Below are positions 9,895-21,574 of a stretch of DNA of 64,000 nt, one piece after another (positions within the stretch are counted from its first letter, which is position 1; the number at the start of each line of letters is the position of its first letter). The stretch comes from Hydrangea macrophylla (taxonomy: Eukaryota; Streptophyta; Magnoliopsida; Cornales; Hydrangeaceae): contig CM066989.1 of the NCBI GenBank assembly GCA_033977485.1, forward strand, positions 100,724,181 to 100,788,180, in the 5' to 3' direction. The position numbers and the translations under genes were made by a program. The notes below the pieces were generated by a model. The model searched no databases. It had not been told where the DNA came from and worked only from the letters and a program-made list of their open reading frames with translations.

Positions 9895-12800
9895 CTAGTC
9901 ATTAAAAAGAAAAGGAAATTTTTCTCGCATTTCCGATTCCAGCTCCCAAGAGGCTTCTCCTTCGTCATAGTGTTTCCACTGAATCTTTACCAGCGGAATC
10001 TCTTTGTTTCTCAGCTTCTTGATTCCATGATCCAGAATCTTTACAGGTCCTTTAATGAATGTAGCATTGTCGTTTACTTCGATATCACTGAAGTCGATCT
10101 CGTGTGCCGGGTTATGAAGACATTTCCTCAGCATACTTACATGGAATACGTTATGAACTCCCGACATTTTGGGTGGTAATGCTAACCTGTAGGCTACTTT
10201 TCCTACGCGATTCAGAATTTTAAACTTTCCAATGTAGCGTGGCGATAGCTTTCCCTTCTTCTGTCCAAACCTTACTATGCCTCGAACCGGGGAAACTTTC
10301 AGGTAAACATGATCTCCAACTTTAAATTCTAGGTCTCGACGTCATTTGTCCGCGTAGCTCTTGTATCTAGTTTGTACTGCCTTCATTCTTTCCTTTACTG
10401 TATTGATTCCTTTATTGGTCTCCTGGACTAAGTCTGTTCCCAACAGTTTGCCATCCCCAATTTCAGCCCAACACAAAGGTGATCGGCATGGTCTTCCATA
10501 TAGTGCTTCAAACGGTGCCATCCCTATGCTCGAATGAAAACTGTTGTTATAGGCAAACTCAACCAACGGTAAGTGAGTTTCCCATGAACTTTCAAAATTG
10601 ATTACACAAGCTCGAAGCATGTCCTCCATTACTTGATTCGTCCTTTCTGTTTGTCCATCAGTTTGTGGATGAAATGCAAAACTTAACTTCAGAGACGTTC
10701 CTATCGCTTTCTAAAGACTCTCCCAAAATCCAGCGGTGAATCTCGAATCTCGATCTGATACTATTGACACCGGTACCCCATGTAACCACACAACTTGTTG
10801 CAGATAAAGTCGACTCATCTTCTCGACAGGATAGGTCATGTTATATGCAATAAAATGGGCTGATTTGGTCAGTCGATCAACAACTACCCAAATAGCATCA
10901 TGGTTCTATTGAGATCTTGGCAATCCCATAACAAAATCCATGGTGATATGCTCCCATTTCCATTCTGGGACTGGTAGAGGTTGTAGTAATCCCGGAGGTC
11001 GTTGGTGTTCCGCCTTGACTTGCTGGCAAGTAGGTAATTTGGCTATGTATTCTGCGACTTCTCTTTTCATGCCTTCCCACCAGAAGTTCCTTTTTAAGTC
11101 TTTGTACATCTTTGTTCCACCGGGATGTATGGTCATTATCGACTTGTGTGCTTCATCTAGAATGTCTTTCCTCAAATTATCCGTGTTGGGTACACATAAC
11201 CTATTCTTACATCTGAGACCTCCGTCTGTTCCAATGTTCCATTCAGTCAGGTCCTTTGCTTTCGCCTTCTCTAACCATTTCCACAATCCCTCGTCCTTCT
11301 CTTGGGCTTCGAGTATGCGATGAATGAGGGTTGGCTGCACCATAAGACTTCCAAAAGGTCATCCATTACCTGGTCTCGCAGTCTAAAAGTCAAATTCCGT
11401 TAAAGCTTCTAAGGCTTTCCATTCCCTGATTAAAAGTGAGGTAATTAACCTTCGGGGTTTCCTGCTCAAAGCATCTGCGACTACATTTTCCTTATCGGGG
11501 TAGTACTACAAATTAAATTCGTAGTCTTTAAGTAGCTCCATCTAGCGTCGTTGTCTCATGTTTAGTTCCTTTTGAGAGAACATGTATTTCAAGCTTTTCT
11601 GGTCTGAGAACAGGTCAAACTTCTCTCCATAGAGGTAGTGCCTCCAAATCTTAAGTGCAAAGACAATTACAGCCAATTCCAGATCGTGTGTAGGGTAGTT
11701 TAATTCAGGTGGCTTTAATTGCCTAGATCCATAAGCGATCACCTGACCATTCTGTATAAGTACACATCCTAGTCCTTGATATGAAGCGTCACTATAGATA
11801 GTGTACTGTTCACCACTATTGGGTATAGCTAGCACTGGCGCTGAGGTCAACCTCTCCTTTAATTCCTGAAAGGCGCATTCGTACTTGTCCTTCTACTCAA
11901 ACTTTGAATCCTTCTTTGTTAGTCCGGTTAAAGGAGACGCGATCCTTGAGAAACCCTCCACAAATCTCCTGTAGTATCCAGCCAATCCAAGGAAACTTCG
12001 TATTTCTGATGCGTTGGTTGGTCTATTCCAACTAGAAACTACGTCCGTCTTGGTTGAGTCTACTGAAATTCCGTTCTGTGAGACTACATGTCCCAAGATT
12101 TTGACTTCTTTCAGCCAAAACTCACACTTACTGAACTTAGCATAGAGACAATTTTCTCTAAGTGTCTGAAGTGCAATCTTTACATGCTTCTCATGTTCTT
12201 CATCATTCTTCGAATAAATAAGGATGTTGTCGAAAAACACGATGATGAATTGATTCAAGAAGGGTCTGAACACCGATTCATCAAATCCATGAATATCGCC
12301 GGGGCATTAGTTAATCCAAAAGGCATAACTAAGAACTCGTAGTGCCCAGATCTTGTTCTGAAAGCTGTTTTTGGTATATTTTCCGGCCTAACAAGTAAGT
12401 GATGGTACCCAAATCGTAAGTCAATCTTCGAAAAGGTCGTCGCTCCTTGTCGTTGATCGAACAAATCGTCTATCCTGGGAAGCGGGTACTTGTTCTTAAT
12501 AGTAACCTTATTCAACTCTCTGTAGTCGATACAAAGTCAAAGATTTCCATCCTTCTTCTAATAAATAGAACCGGGGCTCCCCAAGGTGACGTCCTTGGTC
12601 TAATAAATCCAAGATCTTCTAACTCTTGCACTTGTTTCTTTAGCTCTAGCATTTCCGTTGGGGCCATACGATAAGGAGCCTTGGATATCGGTGTCATTCT
12701 GGGTACTAACTCAATACAAAAGTCGATCTCGCCCTTCGGTGGTAATCCGAAAATGTCCTGAAAGACATCCTCATAGTCTTGGACTATCGCAATCTGAGCG

Positions 12801-13474
12801 ATCGTCAATTCTGAGCCTATAGTTTCCATAGCGGCTAAACGACTTATAAGAAAGGTGTCAGGTGTACCTCCAGGTACTGAAAATGTAATTGACCTACCAA
12901 CACAATCTAACTTCGCATGATACTTAGTAAGCCAGTCAAATCCTAAGATTACGTCGAACTCCTTCATTGGCAGAACAATTAAATCTGTAGGTAGGTTCCT
13001 ATCCTCCAATGTCAAAGTGCAGTCCTTGCACACCTTTCCTAGCTTCACGGTTATTCCCAAAGGTGATATCGCGTTTAGGGCTACCTCAAGTGCTTGGGGT
13101 ACTAAACCCAATCGTCGTACAATCTCAAAGACAATAAACGAATTCGTAGCACCCGTATCAAAAAGTACTTAAGCTCGACTAGCATATAATGAGAGTGTAC
13201 CTTCCAAGTTCTGCTGTTCCTTTTCATCATAGCCAGCTGCCTCGTGTATGATAGCATTGAGTTGAGCCTTACCAGCTTGGCCTTGAGTAGTAGGCCCATG
13301 ATAGTTTCCTTTTGGTGCCTTACATTCTCTGCTCATTTGTCCCCTCTTGCCACAGTTGTAACAGACAACATTAATTTGATAATTGTCCCTGGGGACTGTG
13401 CAATCTCGAGCCATGTGTTCGGGGATCCCACATTTGAAGCATCCATGCCTGTTGTTCTCGGTAGTAGTGGTCAA
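9895..13474 (-). pseudogene. Element B pol: zinc knuckles, protease, RT, RNase H, integrase, chromodomain
   Basis: Read leftward: zinc knuckle CFKCGIPEHMARDC (13420-13440) and a second knuckle whose His is Gln; protease region to 13100; reverse transcriptase 11893-12700; RNase H 11542-11850; integrase 10342-11343; a C-terminal chromodomain (ILDHGIKKLRNKEIPLVKIQ) at 9895-10110. The chromodomain and order PR-RT-RH-INT place it in the Tekay/Del chromoviruses. It is broken by several frameshifts and stops between 10340 and 13170. The RT active site reads FFDN instead of F-x-D-D (codon AAC at 12226-12228), which alone would abolish polymerase activity. At 10261-10263 it keeps the CAG codon that is a TAG stop in element C. 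Confidence 0.9.
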
Positions 13475-13477
13475 TTT

Positions 13478-14343
13478 TTATGGTGCAGGAGGTACTACGT
13501 TCTTGTCCCGAGAAAGGGTGGGTCCTAGTTTCTTGCCGCTGTTCCATGGGCGCTTGTTTCCTTGGAACTGAGTCAAAGGTCTTCCTCGTGGTCCGTTCTT
13601 TGGCGGGGGTGGTCGGTGTACCATTTGCTTCGGGCCTTGGCAGCCATTTCTTTCCAAACCTACCGCTAACCTGACCAAAGCTTCAAAAGTTTGATTCAGG
13701 TGTCCCAATGCTAGATGCCGGAGGTGCGGATTGAGTCCTCGGTGAAACTTCTTGATCTTCTTTTGAGGAGTGTCAATCATGTGAGGGTCAAAGCAGGATA
13801 GGCGTTCGAATTATGTCGTCTACTCTCTTACACTCCTATTTCCTAGTGTCAAATCGATGAATTCTTTCTCTTTCTGGTCCTTTTCATCGTCGGGGAAATA
13901 CTTCTCCAAAAACTTCTCCCGAAAGGAAGTCCGTGTCATCCTCCTTGAAGCTTCTACTCCAATAGTTGCTCTCTCGGCTTCCCACCAATCGGCTGCCGCA
14001 TAAGTGAGTTGGAAAATGGCGAGACGGCGCTTCTCTGTCTCGAGCATTTGATTGATTCAAAGATATGATCCATATCCCTTAGCCATTGCTCTGCTCGCCA
14101 GGATTCACCAGTGCCGTCGAACCTATCAGGACGCAAAGCCCTGAATCCTTCCATTAATCTGTCGTGTGTCTGAGGTGGTGGTCTTTGGAGATTGTCGTTG
14201 TTGTTACCGTTTCCATTACCGTGGTTGTTGCCTATATGGTCCAGACGCTGCAGAAATGCGCCAAAGATTCTAGTAGGATCGATTCCTTTAGGAATAGGAT
14301 CTGATGATCCTCCGTTACAATTTCTTCTTGGTCTTCCCGCCAT
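13478..14343 (-). pseudogene. Element B gag
   Basis: Starts MAGRPRRNCNGG at the ATG 14343-14341, matching element C's start MAGRNLRNRP. The Retrotrans_gag core is visible (FRALRPDRFDGTGE, QLTYAAADWWEAE, FREKFLEKYFP). One frameshift lies near 14045 and one stop between 13820 and 13780, so the product cannot be made as one chain. Gag would assemble the particle in the cytoplasm. Confidence 0.9.
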
Positions 14344-14804
14344 TCTGCTTGTGTGCTTATCTACCTACATGAATATCTATCGGTTACTCTCCAATCCTAA
14401 ACAGGGATACGAGATATAAACGGCTGAATGTATAGATAGCAATTCTAATATAAGTACATAATATATCAAGTATTCACATTATCATGTAGAGCATCATATA
14501 AAAGAAATTAGTCTTTAATGATAACTTTAAATATTTCATGGTACAACATAGCTACAAAGAAAACATTTACATAGAAAAGGCGTACATGTTACTACTAACA
14601 CGTGTTTCAAGCCTAAGTACAACTATATACACAAAAGATGGGCTACTAACCCTATTACAAGTAAAATTCTAGATATTGGAAATCCTATCCCAAAAGTCCT
14701 CCACATCCATCCGGGATGTAATAAGGTACCATGCTAATCACAAAATTATCTTAAGGTTCATATCTTAAGTGTGTAGGACAATTGGTGCACACTTCTTAAC
14801 CTAA

Positions 14805-14817
14805 GGCTTTGATACCA
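14805..14817 (-). other. Primer-binding site of element B
   Basis: In sense reading TGGTATCAAAGCC, one base from the tRNA-iMet complement, lies eight bases downstream of the 5' LTR end (TGACA at 14826). Confidence 0.8.
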
Positions 14818-14825
14818 AAAATCCC

Positions 14826-15020
14826 TGTCACGCCCCGGCGTAGCCAAAATATGGAAAAATTTTAAGATTTTAAAATTTTCATCTTGGACCCTGAGGCGCG
14901 TGACTGGTTGCAGTGCCGAATTGTCCATGACCAAATAATAATAACTAAACGATATAATAAAAGGATAACACCATCATTTACTTACCGGAATATATTATAA
15001 AGAGATGTCAAAGTACTTAG
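14826..15020 (-). repeat. Element B 5' LTR, 3' part
   Basis: Begins TGTCACGCCCCGGCG like 6525 and matches that LTR until 15020, where the Athila element is inserted after CTTAG. The LTR resumes at 28905. Confidence 0.92.
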
Positions 15021-15687
15021 TGACACGACTTGAAATGTGTTCTCTGAAGAGTACGTCCAAGTGTAGACGGTCGCGTCGCGTTAAAAACCGGTAAGACCGG
15101 GTCGAATCCCAAAGGACGGATTATAAAGGCGGAAGAATCTAGATTGAATCCTAAAATAAAGTAAAAGATGATTTCTTGTAGTAGGGGGTTCTAACAGTCC
15201 TAAAAAAATAGAGGAAACAATTTAAAGTGAAGTAAAGACTTAATTAGATAAGATTAAAAACTGTGATAAAAATCAAATATGAAAAAGAGTTGGGAACATG
15301 TGAATCCACAAAGTACCAGCCACTACCATGATTTTAACAAGAATGAACAGTTGGGGTTTTATCCTTAGAGTATTCCTTATTTCAAACGATTGAGTTAAAC
15401 ATTCTAGACGCTAGGTATGTGAATCTTGCATATCTAGTGGTTCGTTTGCCTCACTTATTTATGAAGAACTGAAATAAAAAGTTAATTAAAACTGTGAACA
15501 ATAACTAACAAATTGAGTATGGAATATTCGAAGTGTTTGTTATAAGTGTTCATTGAATTAATTATTCAAAAGAGCTTTTATTCCAAAATCAGATTGCAAT
15601 TTGAACTTGAAAGATCAATTTGGACTTAGTTTCTGAAACAATAGTTACTGGAATACAAAAAGGAGTAAACCCAAGTCATAATCATAC

Positions 15688-15810
15688 CAATCGATTGACA
15701 TGATATCAATCGATTGATATGAAATGGCTTTCAATCGATTGACATTTATATCAATCGATTGACTTGGAATCAATGTCAATCGATTGAACTCTGTATTCAA
15801 TCGATTGACA
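15688..15810. repeat. Palindrome cluster TCAATCGATTGA (left LTR, cluster 1)
   Basis: Six copies of CAATCGATTG in ~120 bp, several extended to longer perfect palindromes (ATATCAATCGATTGATAT near 15704-15721). Identical copies are at 27949-28071 in the other LTR. They lie in the transcribed part of the LTR, after the TATA-like box. Confidence 0.85.
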
Positions 15811-16290
15811 TTGACTCTTTTACAGAATCATGGCAGAGGGCTGGGAACAATGTTTCTTCACATTATTCCCAACCAGTAACTACTCGGACATGTTGAATCT
15901 AATGAAAATAGAAATAATTCTAAGAAAATTATAATCAAAAAGCATGGATTAAACTAAAACACAATAAATTTTCAAGAATCGAATTCAAATCAAACCAAAG
16001 TATTTTGCAATCACTCAAGCAGTATAACCACAAGGGAAATGGAAATAGACCTGAACTTAAAACTGAATTCAAAGAGACAAATCTTTCAACTTGAGCTTTT
16101 AATCCGAAATAACCAAACAAATCCTACAAAACCATACAAAATATGAGCCAACCCTTCGCCCTCTCTACTCTCCTCTATATATAATGTCAGAAAAATGAGC
16201 TAGAGGCGTCCAGGTTCATTCCATAACGGCTGGTCGTCGCCTGATTGCTGAGATCTTGCGCCATTAAAACAAACTGTTTCCAGTTTAAGT

Positions 16291-16405
16291 CAATCGATTG
16301 ACAAATATGTCAATCGATTGATAAATATGTCAATCGATTGACAAATAGTTCAATCGATTGGTAAGGAAAACATGTCAATCGATTGAGACTATGTCAATCG
16401 ATTGG
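16291..16405. repeat. Palindrome cluster TCAATCGATTGA (left LTR, cluster 2)
   Basis: Six copies of CAATCGATTG about 20 bp apart, lying 110-230 bp upstream of the minus-strand TATA-like box. Repeated at 28552-28666. The place suggests transcription-factor or architectural-protein sites, which is inference. Confidence 0.85.
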
Positions 16406-16638
16406 TATCAAGACTTCATCAATTTGTTTCTTGAGTTATTCCTTTCAACTTGTAATTCCCTTTAGCTTCAGAACCTGCACTTACAAAGCCAAACACAACA
16501 ACATACCACGAAAAATATATCATTGTGTAAAGAAACAAATTAAACACAATTGCAGGTAAAACTAGAGAAATGAGGTTATATCCAGTCAGTTTTTTACTCC
16601 TTATTGAGCTAATATTAAGCTAATATCAGCTCTTATCA

Positions 16639-16650
16639 CGACCCCCAACT
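16639..16650 (-). other. Polypurine tract of the Athila-type element
   Basis: Sense reading GTTGGGGGTCG directly precedes the 3' LTR start TGATAAGAGC. Confidence 0.65.
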
Positions 16651-18677
16651 AGCGTTTTGCTAGTCTCTAGCAATGAAGCGGAATTAACACAAATTGAGAC
16701 GACCAACTATTATCGTTACAGTTTTATTGAGCTAAAACAAAAGGGAAATCCTAACTCACTGTCGCAGGAATCGCGGTTGCATTTAGCGTATGCAACAAGC
16801 CTTTGAACCCTTAGGTTTACCCTAATGGACGAGTTGTGTCTCGTGAGGGTTTTCAGAGAATTTACCCACAAAATTCAGATGTCAAATTTCCAAACTTGTC
16901 AAAGCTTCAATTTCTCTTTTATGCTAAAAATTCTGCTTAACAAGGATATGAATTCCTTTACTATGCTATGGAAGTAAACAACATGTTACAAAGTAACTTA
17001 TTCAAGTTAAACTACATTCACAGCCTTTATATATCCTTGTGTGTGTGTGGGGAGTTAACAACTACGATATAAATCTTTATCTTAGAATTCTTCAGATTGA
17101 CATGATTAAGACTTCATAGTTCCAACTCAATTCTCACACGGTTTACGCTCAAAATAGAAATCACTCTGAAACTGGCGTAAAGCTTATGCACTCATAGTAT
17201 GAAGCTCAAATGAGTAAATGTAGAGGCAATCAAACATGCTTACATACTAGACACTGAAAAACGCTTATTTGAGGTGCATGAGTCTCATGGATGGAATACT
17301 AATTACAACAGGAGCGATTTACTGTGGAAAACTCATTTCATACTCGAGATTTGTTAAAATTAATCCAGAATCCTTAGGACTTGTGACAGAAATATGAGGA
17401 GAGGTAAGAGAGAATGGACTGTGAAAAATGGGTTCAAGCATGTGACATAGTAATACCAACTCCACTTCACTTCTTTTATTTAACAATCCTCCAATTTCTT
17501 TTATTTTCTTGCTTTCCACTTTTCTTTTCTTTTTTTTTTTTTTATATATATATATCTGCAATCACTTCTCCTTTTTCTCCTTTAACTATTTTCACGAAAT
17601 CGTCACATACTTGATTATAAAAAGGTGATTTTAGGTAGAGACCTTGATTTGTGATAGGTAAGTGAGGTTTTAGATTTCCTCGAGAGATGAGGTGAAGAAA
17701 CGATGGCCTAAATCATCTTCTAGACATTATAACTTATCTCAAGTATTTCCTGAGTTTTAAAATTAGTAAATCCTGAACGTTCTCCTGATGCATCAGCCAA
17801 ATGAAATAAGAATGAGACTCTCAACGAGATAAAAGTGTATTTCAAGAATTAACACGAGTTTTGTGATCAACCCTCAGAATAAAAGAATGGCTCAAAACTC
17901 ACTAGGGTTAAAAGTTTCACTATTAATCCATTAATCATGACAATCGTATTTCATTCTCATTCAAAGATTCTTTCGTGATTGTCAACTCGCGTGGAATTGT
18001 TTCAGGATATATTCGTGCTATGGACGTAAAACTAGATTAGTGACTAAGTAACATGTAATCGAAATCCATAATATAGTAAGGAAAACATGAATGCATCATT
18101 GCACAATAATTTAGCTAGGAGGAACGAAGTTTTTATAGTTTAGAAATTTTGACAACAGTTTTTTTTTTTTTTTAATTCAAAACAAACTAAGAAAGCTAGA
18201 AACTCGGAAATTCAAATATTAAACAGGTGTGCATTTTAAATTCAAGCGAGGTGTGCATTTTAAATTCAAGCGAGAAAAACAGGTGGATATCTATTCCCTA
18301 CCCCCAACTGAAATCGACATTGTCCACAATGGAAGTATTTCAAGAAAAAGAAGATATCACCTGATTAAAGCATTTCCATACACATCAGAAAATACACCTG
18401 GTTTAATATAACAACCTCCGCACACAACCAAGATCAAGAGTAAAAGGATAATAATTGAAAGTATCAACAATAGAAGCATAATCCATGAACAAAAAGAGCT
18501 ATCTGTAATATGAATGTCCAAAATTACTGAAATCCAAGTACAGATATAAGCGAACATAAACTATACAACCCAGCTTTCCAACCAACCAAAATAAACCATC
18601 CACACATCTACATACCATACAAGAGAGATTACAAAATAAGATTAACAAAATACTCTCTCGCTCTCCATCACTCCCTC
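16651..18677 (-). other. Athila-type 3' untranslated region
   Basis: About 2 kb without a credible gene between the 3' ORF and the polypurine tract, usual for long Athila elements. It holds a 24-bp direct duplication (TGTGCATTTTAAATTCAAGC units at 18227-18272), a GTGTGTGTGG run near 17040 and a poly-T/TA run near 17530-17555. Confidence 0.6.
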
Positions 18678-20172
18678 CTAAGGCTCAGCAGGATCAATAG
18701 CTACATCACCGTCACCCTCGACAGCTGTCCCAGTCTGGGCGACAGTCGCCGGGTCACTCGCAACCGGTGAGGGAACAGCAGCTGAAGGAGGTGGCGGTGG
18801 AGATGTAGCTAAGGTAACGCCCTCTGGCTGAGCCGATGTCGAAGCTGGATCTGACGGTGGAGGTGGCATAGATAAGCGCAAGGATTGCTCAATCCCAAGC
18901 AACATCGAAATCTGCTCAATCTGTCCACCTAGCCGCGACATCTGGGTAGCTAATAATAACTGCTCAGCTGTGAGCTCTCTAATCTGCGCATGAAGCTGTA
19001 CCCTCGCGGCTCGCTCCTCTAGCAAGAAGTCATAGATAGTCTGAAGGGATGGAGGGGTAGATGTAGAGGCTGTAGGTGGTGCAGGGGCTGTAGGTGGTGT
19101 AGAGGCTATAGGTGGCTCACGCATCCTCAACTCATACTGACCCTCAGCCTCAGTCGGCGTCCCAGAGTCCTCATCCTCCTCCTCCTCAGCTACCTCCGTA
19201 TCCTGACCCTCCGCCTCAGTAGGCGTCCCTGGGTCCACGTCTTCCTCCTCTGACGTCACATCTCCTCTCTTTCTCTTCTTTCTCTTACTACTCTCACCAA
19301 CTTTTTCCTTTTCCTTTCGCCTTATTTTTGAACTGTGACAGCGATCGCCGAGCCACAGACTCTCCAAAAACTCCCAACTTTGACTTCTGCAGAACCTCAC
19401 CAGCTGGTGCCTCTAAACCAGCCACCTCACAAACCCGATGAATTGCCCACGCACCCTTCAAGTGCTGAGATTTACCAGGATGACGTGTAGGCTCAATGAA
19501 AAACTCTATGAAGAGTCGGGCGAGGCAGATAGGTAATCCTGTCCCGATAGCATACAAAACTCTAGTGTACCACCCGGCGAAGTCCAACTTATAAGTAGTG
19601 GGAAGAATGCAACTGCAGAGTGTCAGGTGCAACAGGTGGTAGTCCATCGTCAAATCATGGTCGTCGAACACCGTGATCCCAGAATACTTCTTAACCTTCC
19701 CTCCTGAAATCTCCGTGGCCACAACATCATAAGATGGAAAAGAGCGGTCAGGGTGAATAGGGTACATATGATCGGGAACCTCGGGGATACCAAGCGCCTG
19801 AGCAACTGTGGCTGGGCTGAACTCGATCGCCTGTCCCGATACACACGAGAAATATGTGTAAGGGACGTCTTGCACCTTAACCATGCTAGCACATGCCGCT
19901 CGAATCCATGAAGGCCGAACTTGCTTATCCGCTGTCAGAACCGGGAGCCAATCGGGAAAAACTCGAAGACGGGCCAAATGGAATGGAATCTTGTCGTCGC
20001 TCCACAAATTCTCGAACTGCCTTTCAACCATGATCGCGCGTGTTCGGAAGTATTTGGTGTACCATGTGTTCTCTTTGGCGTTCCTGAACCCGTGAGCGAG
20101 CGGTGGGTCCGGAATCTCGAGAGAGGTTGACTTTTCTGGGTGGGGCCCACTGTCTTTGGGTTTCGGAGCCAT
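18678..20172 (-). pseudogene. Athila-type 3' ORF (env-position protein), split by one frameshift
   Basis: First frame from ATG 20172 to 19294 (292 residues, MAPKPKDSGPHPEKS...). A second frame open from 19400 to 18678 overlaps it by 107 bp. Together they would make roughly 490 residues. The N-terminal part (IEFSPATVAQALGIP, DYHLLHLTLCSCILP) resembles the plant transposon-protein domain often found after pol in Athila relatives. The C-terminal part has a basic run, acidic EEE/TPTEAEG repeats, Pro/Thr-rich linkers and a short coiled-coil-like stretch (QLLLATQMSRLGGQIEQ). I see no signal peptide or clear membrane span, so calling it an envelope is not supported. The overlap lies over AAGGAAAAGGAAAAAG: either a recent indel or programmed slippage. 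Confidence 0.65.
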
Positions 20173-21574
20173 GGGAGCTGCAAAAGAAGCATAACAGAGA
20201 GTTAGGATGAAAGAATTAAGAATCTGCTTCTCTGTTTATGTCAATCGATTGACATAAGTTGTCAATCGATTGAAGTTGAGTTCCAATCGATTGAACCCTG
20301 ATGTCAATCGATTGACATCAGTGATCACAGGGGGCTGCCCACAACAAGGTCTCACGTCCCCCTTTGATTAAATTAATGGTCTTAAGACCATGAGGGACTC
20401 CCTCAATTGATTTGATCAATGAAAAAGGGGAGAAAGTGAAATGGGTTCGGGGGTTACCTCAACTGGAATCGCAGCAGAAAGTTTGACCCCAAAAAGATGA
20501 CAACGAGATTGATGATGATGAATAAGATGATGGTGATGAAATGAGGCCCGAATCCCTTTCCTTTCCCTTCACCCTCTATCCATGCGAGGACAGTGGCCGC
20601 GGCGGTGGTGATGAAGATGAAGATGATGAAGATGAAGATGATGAGGGATGATGATGATGAAATGATGGGGAGAGGTTTACCTCATACTTCCCTGGAAATC
20701 GCCTCCTCCCTCTCTCTCTCACAGGATTTGAAATGAATGAGGGAGAGGGAGAGGGAGAAGAGTATACATTACGTCTGGAGGGATTTTCAATCGATTGACA
20801 AGATATGTCAATCGATTGAACACAATTCAAGTCAATCGATTGATAAAATTGTCAATCGATTGACAACCATTTATACCAATCGATTGACATTAATATCAAT
20901 CGATTGAATAAGAAATTCATGGGAACCCAAATTATCCTCATGTGATCACCCCCAACAGTTTAAGAATGCATTTGTAAGACAGAAACAAGACTTTTGATCA
21001 TTCGAACAAGCATTAGACTCATCAATTACACAAATAGGAAGAATTTATTCCAAACATAATCAATTCAAAGTTCGAAATGGATTATTATCATCCAAAGAGT
21101 ACAAGATCTTGGTTGGGAAACAAACAGACACAAAGAAAACAAGAAACAAAATTCTGTCTTTATTCATCTGCCATAGGAATTATCACTTCTGCTCAGGTTC
21201 AGGGGAAGAAAAGTCTTCTCCCACAGCATAATCCACAGAGTACTCCACAACTTCCCCGTCCGAGTTGATTTGAAGGTCTTCCAGAATTTCACGAACTGCG
21301 CAAAGCAAATCCCAGGTATTCATATTGGCGATTACTGCAATAGGGGAATCTGGGCATGAACTGGAAAGTGGAGTAAAAATTGGCCTTTCTTGCTCCCTCG
21401 GTTCTGGGGTTCCTGGAGAACGGACCCCATGGTAGAGCAGATGTGGCAGGAAGTGCAATGGATTCATCCTAAAGCCAATCAAAAAGACAGAATTAGAATA
21501 AGAGGAAACAGAAAATAAAGAAGCACACAAGAAAAGAAAACTATTATACAACAACGCAAGGTTCTCAAGATTTT
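20173..21574 (-). other. Athila-type spacer between pol and the 3' ORF, with palindromes
   Basis: Contains two further TCAATCGATTGA groups (20239-20311, four copies, directly before the 3' ORF start; 20789-20906, six copies) and a GATGAAGATGAT microsatellite near 20604-20665. An open frame at 21183-21575 (MNPLHFLPHLL... from about 21467) has no recognised domain and may be leader or spliced sequence for the 3' ORF. Confidence 0.55.

Larger units (their letters stand above)
15021..16638 (-). repeat. Athila-type 3' LTR (1618 bp)
   Basis: In sense reading it starts TGATAAGAGC at 16638 and ends GTCGTGTCA at 15021. A TATA-like TATATATAGAGG lies at about 16172-16183 on the minus strand. Palindrome clusters lie upstream (16291-16405) and downstream (15688-15810) of that box. 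Confidence 0.93.

Noticed and set aside
18678..20172. True retroviral-type envelope gene in the Athila element
   Set aside because: The position fits, but I see no signal peptide, membrane anchor or cleavage-site pattern, and the composition (acidic repeats, Pro-rich, short coiled coil) does not suggest a surface protein.
20576..20830. Ser-rich 84-codon frame before the Athila 3' ORF
   Set aside because: The Ser/Pro run comes from the GAT/GAA microsatellite read on the minus strand, and the start is not supported.
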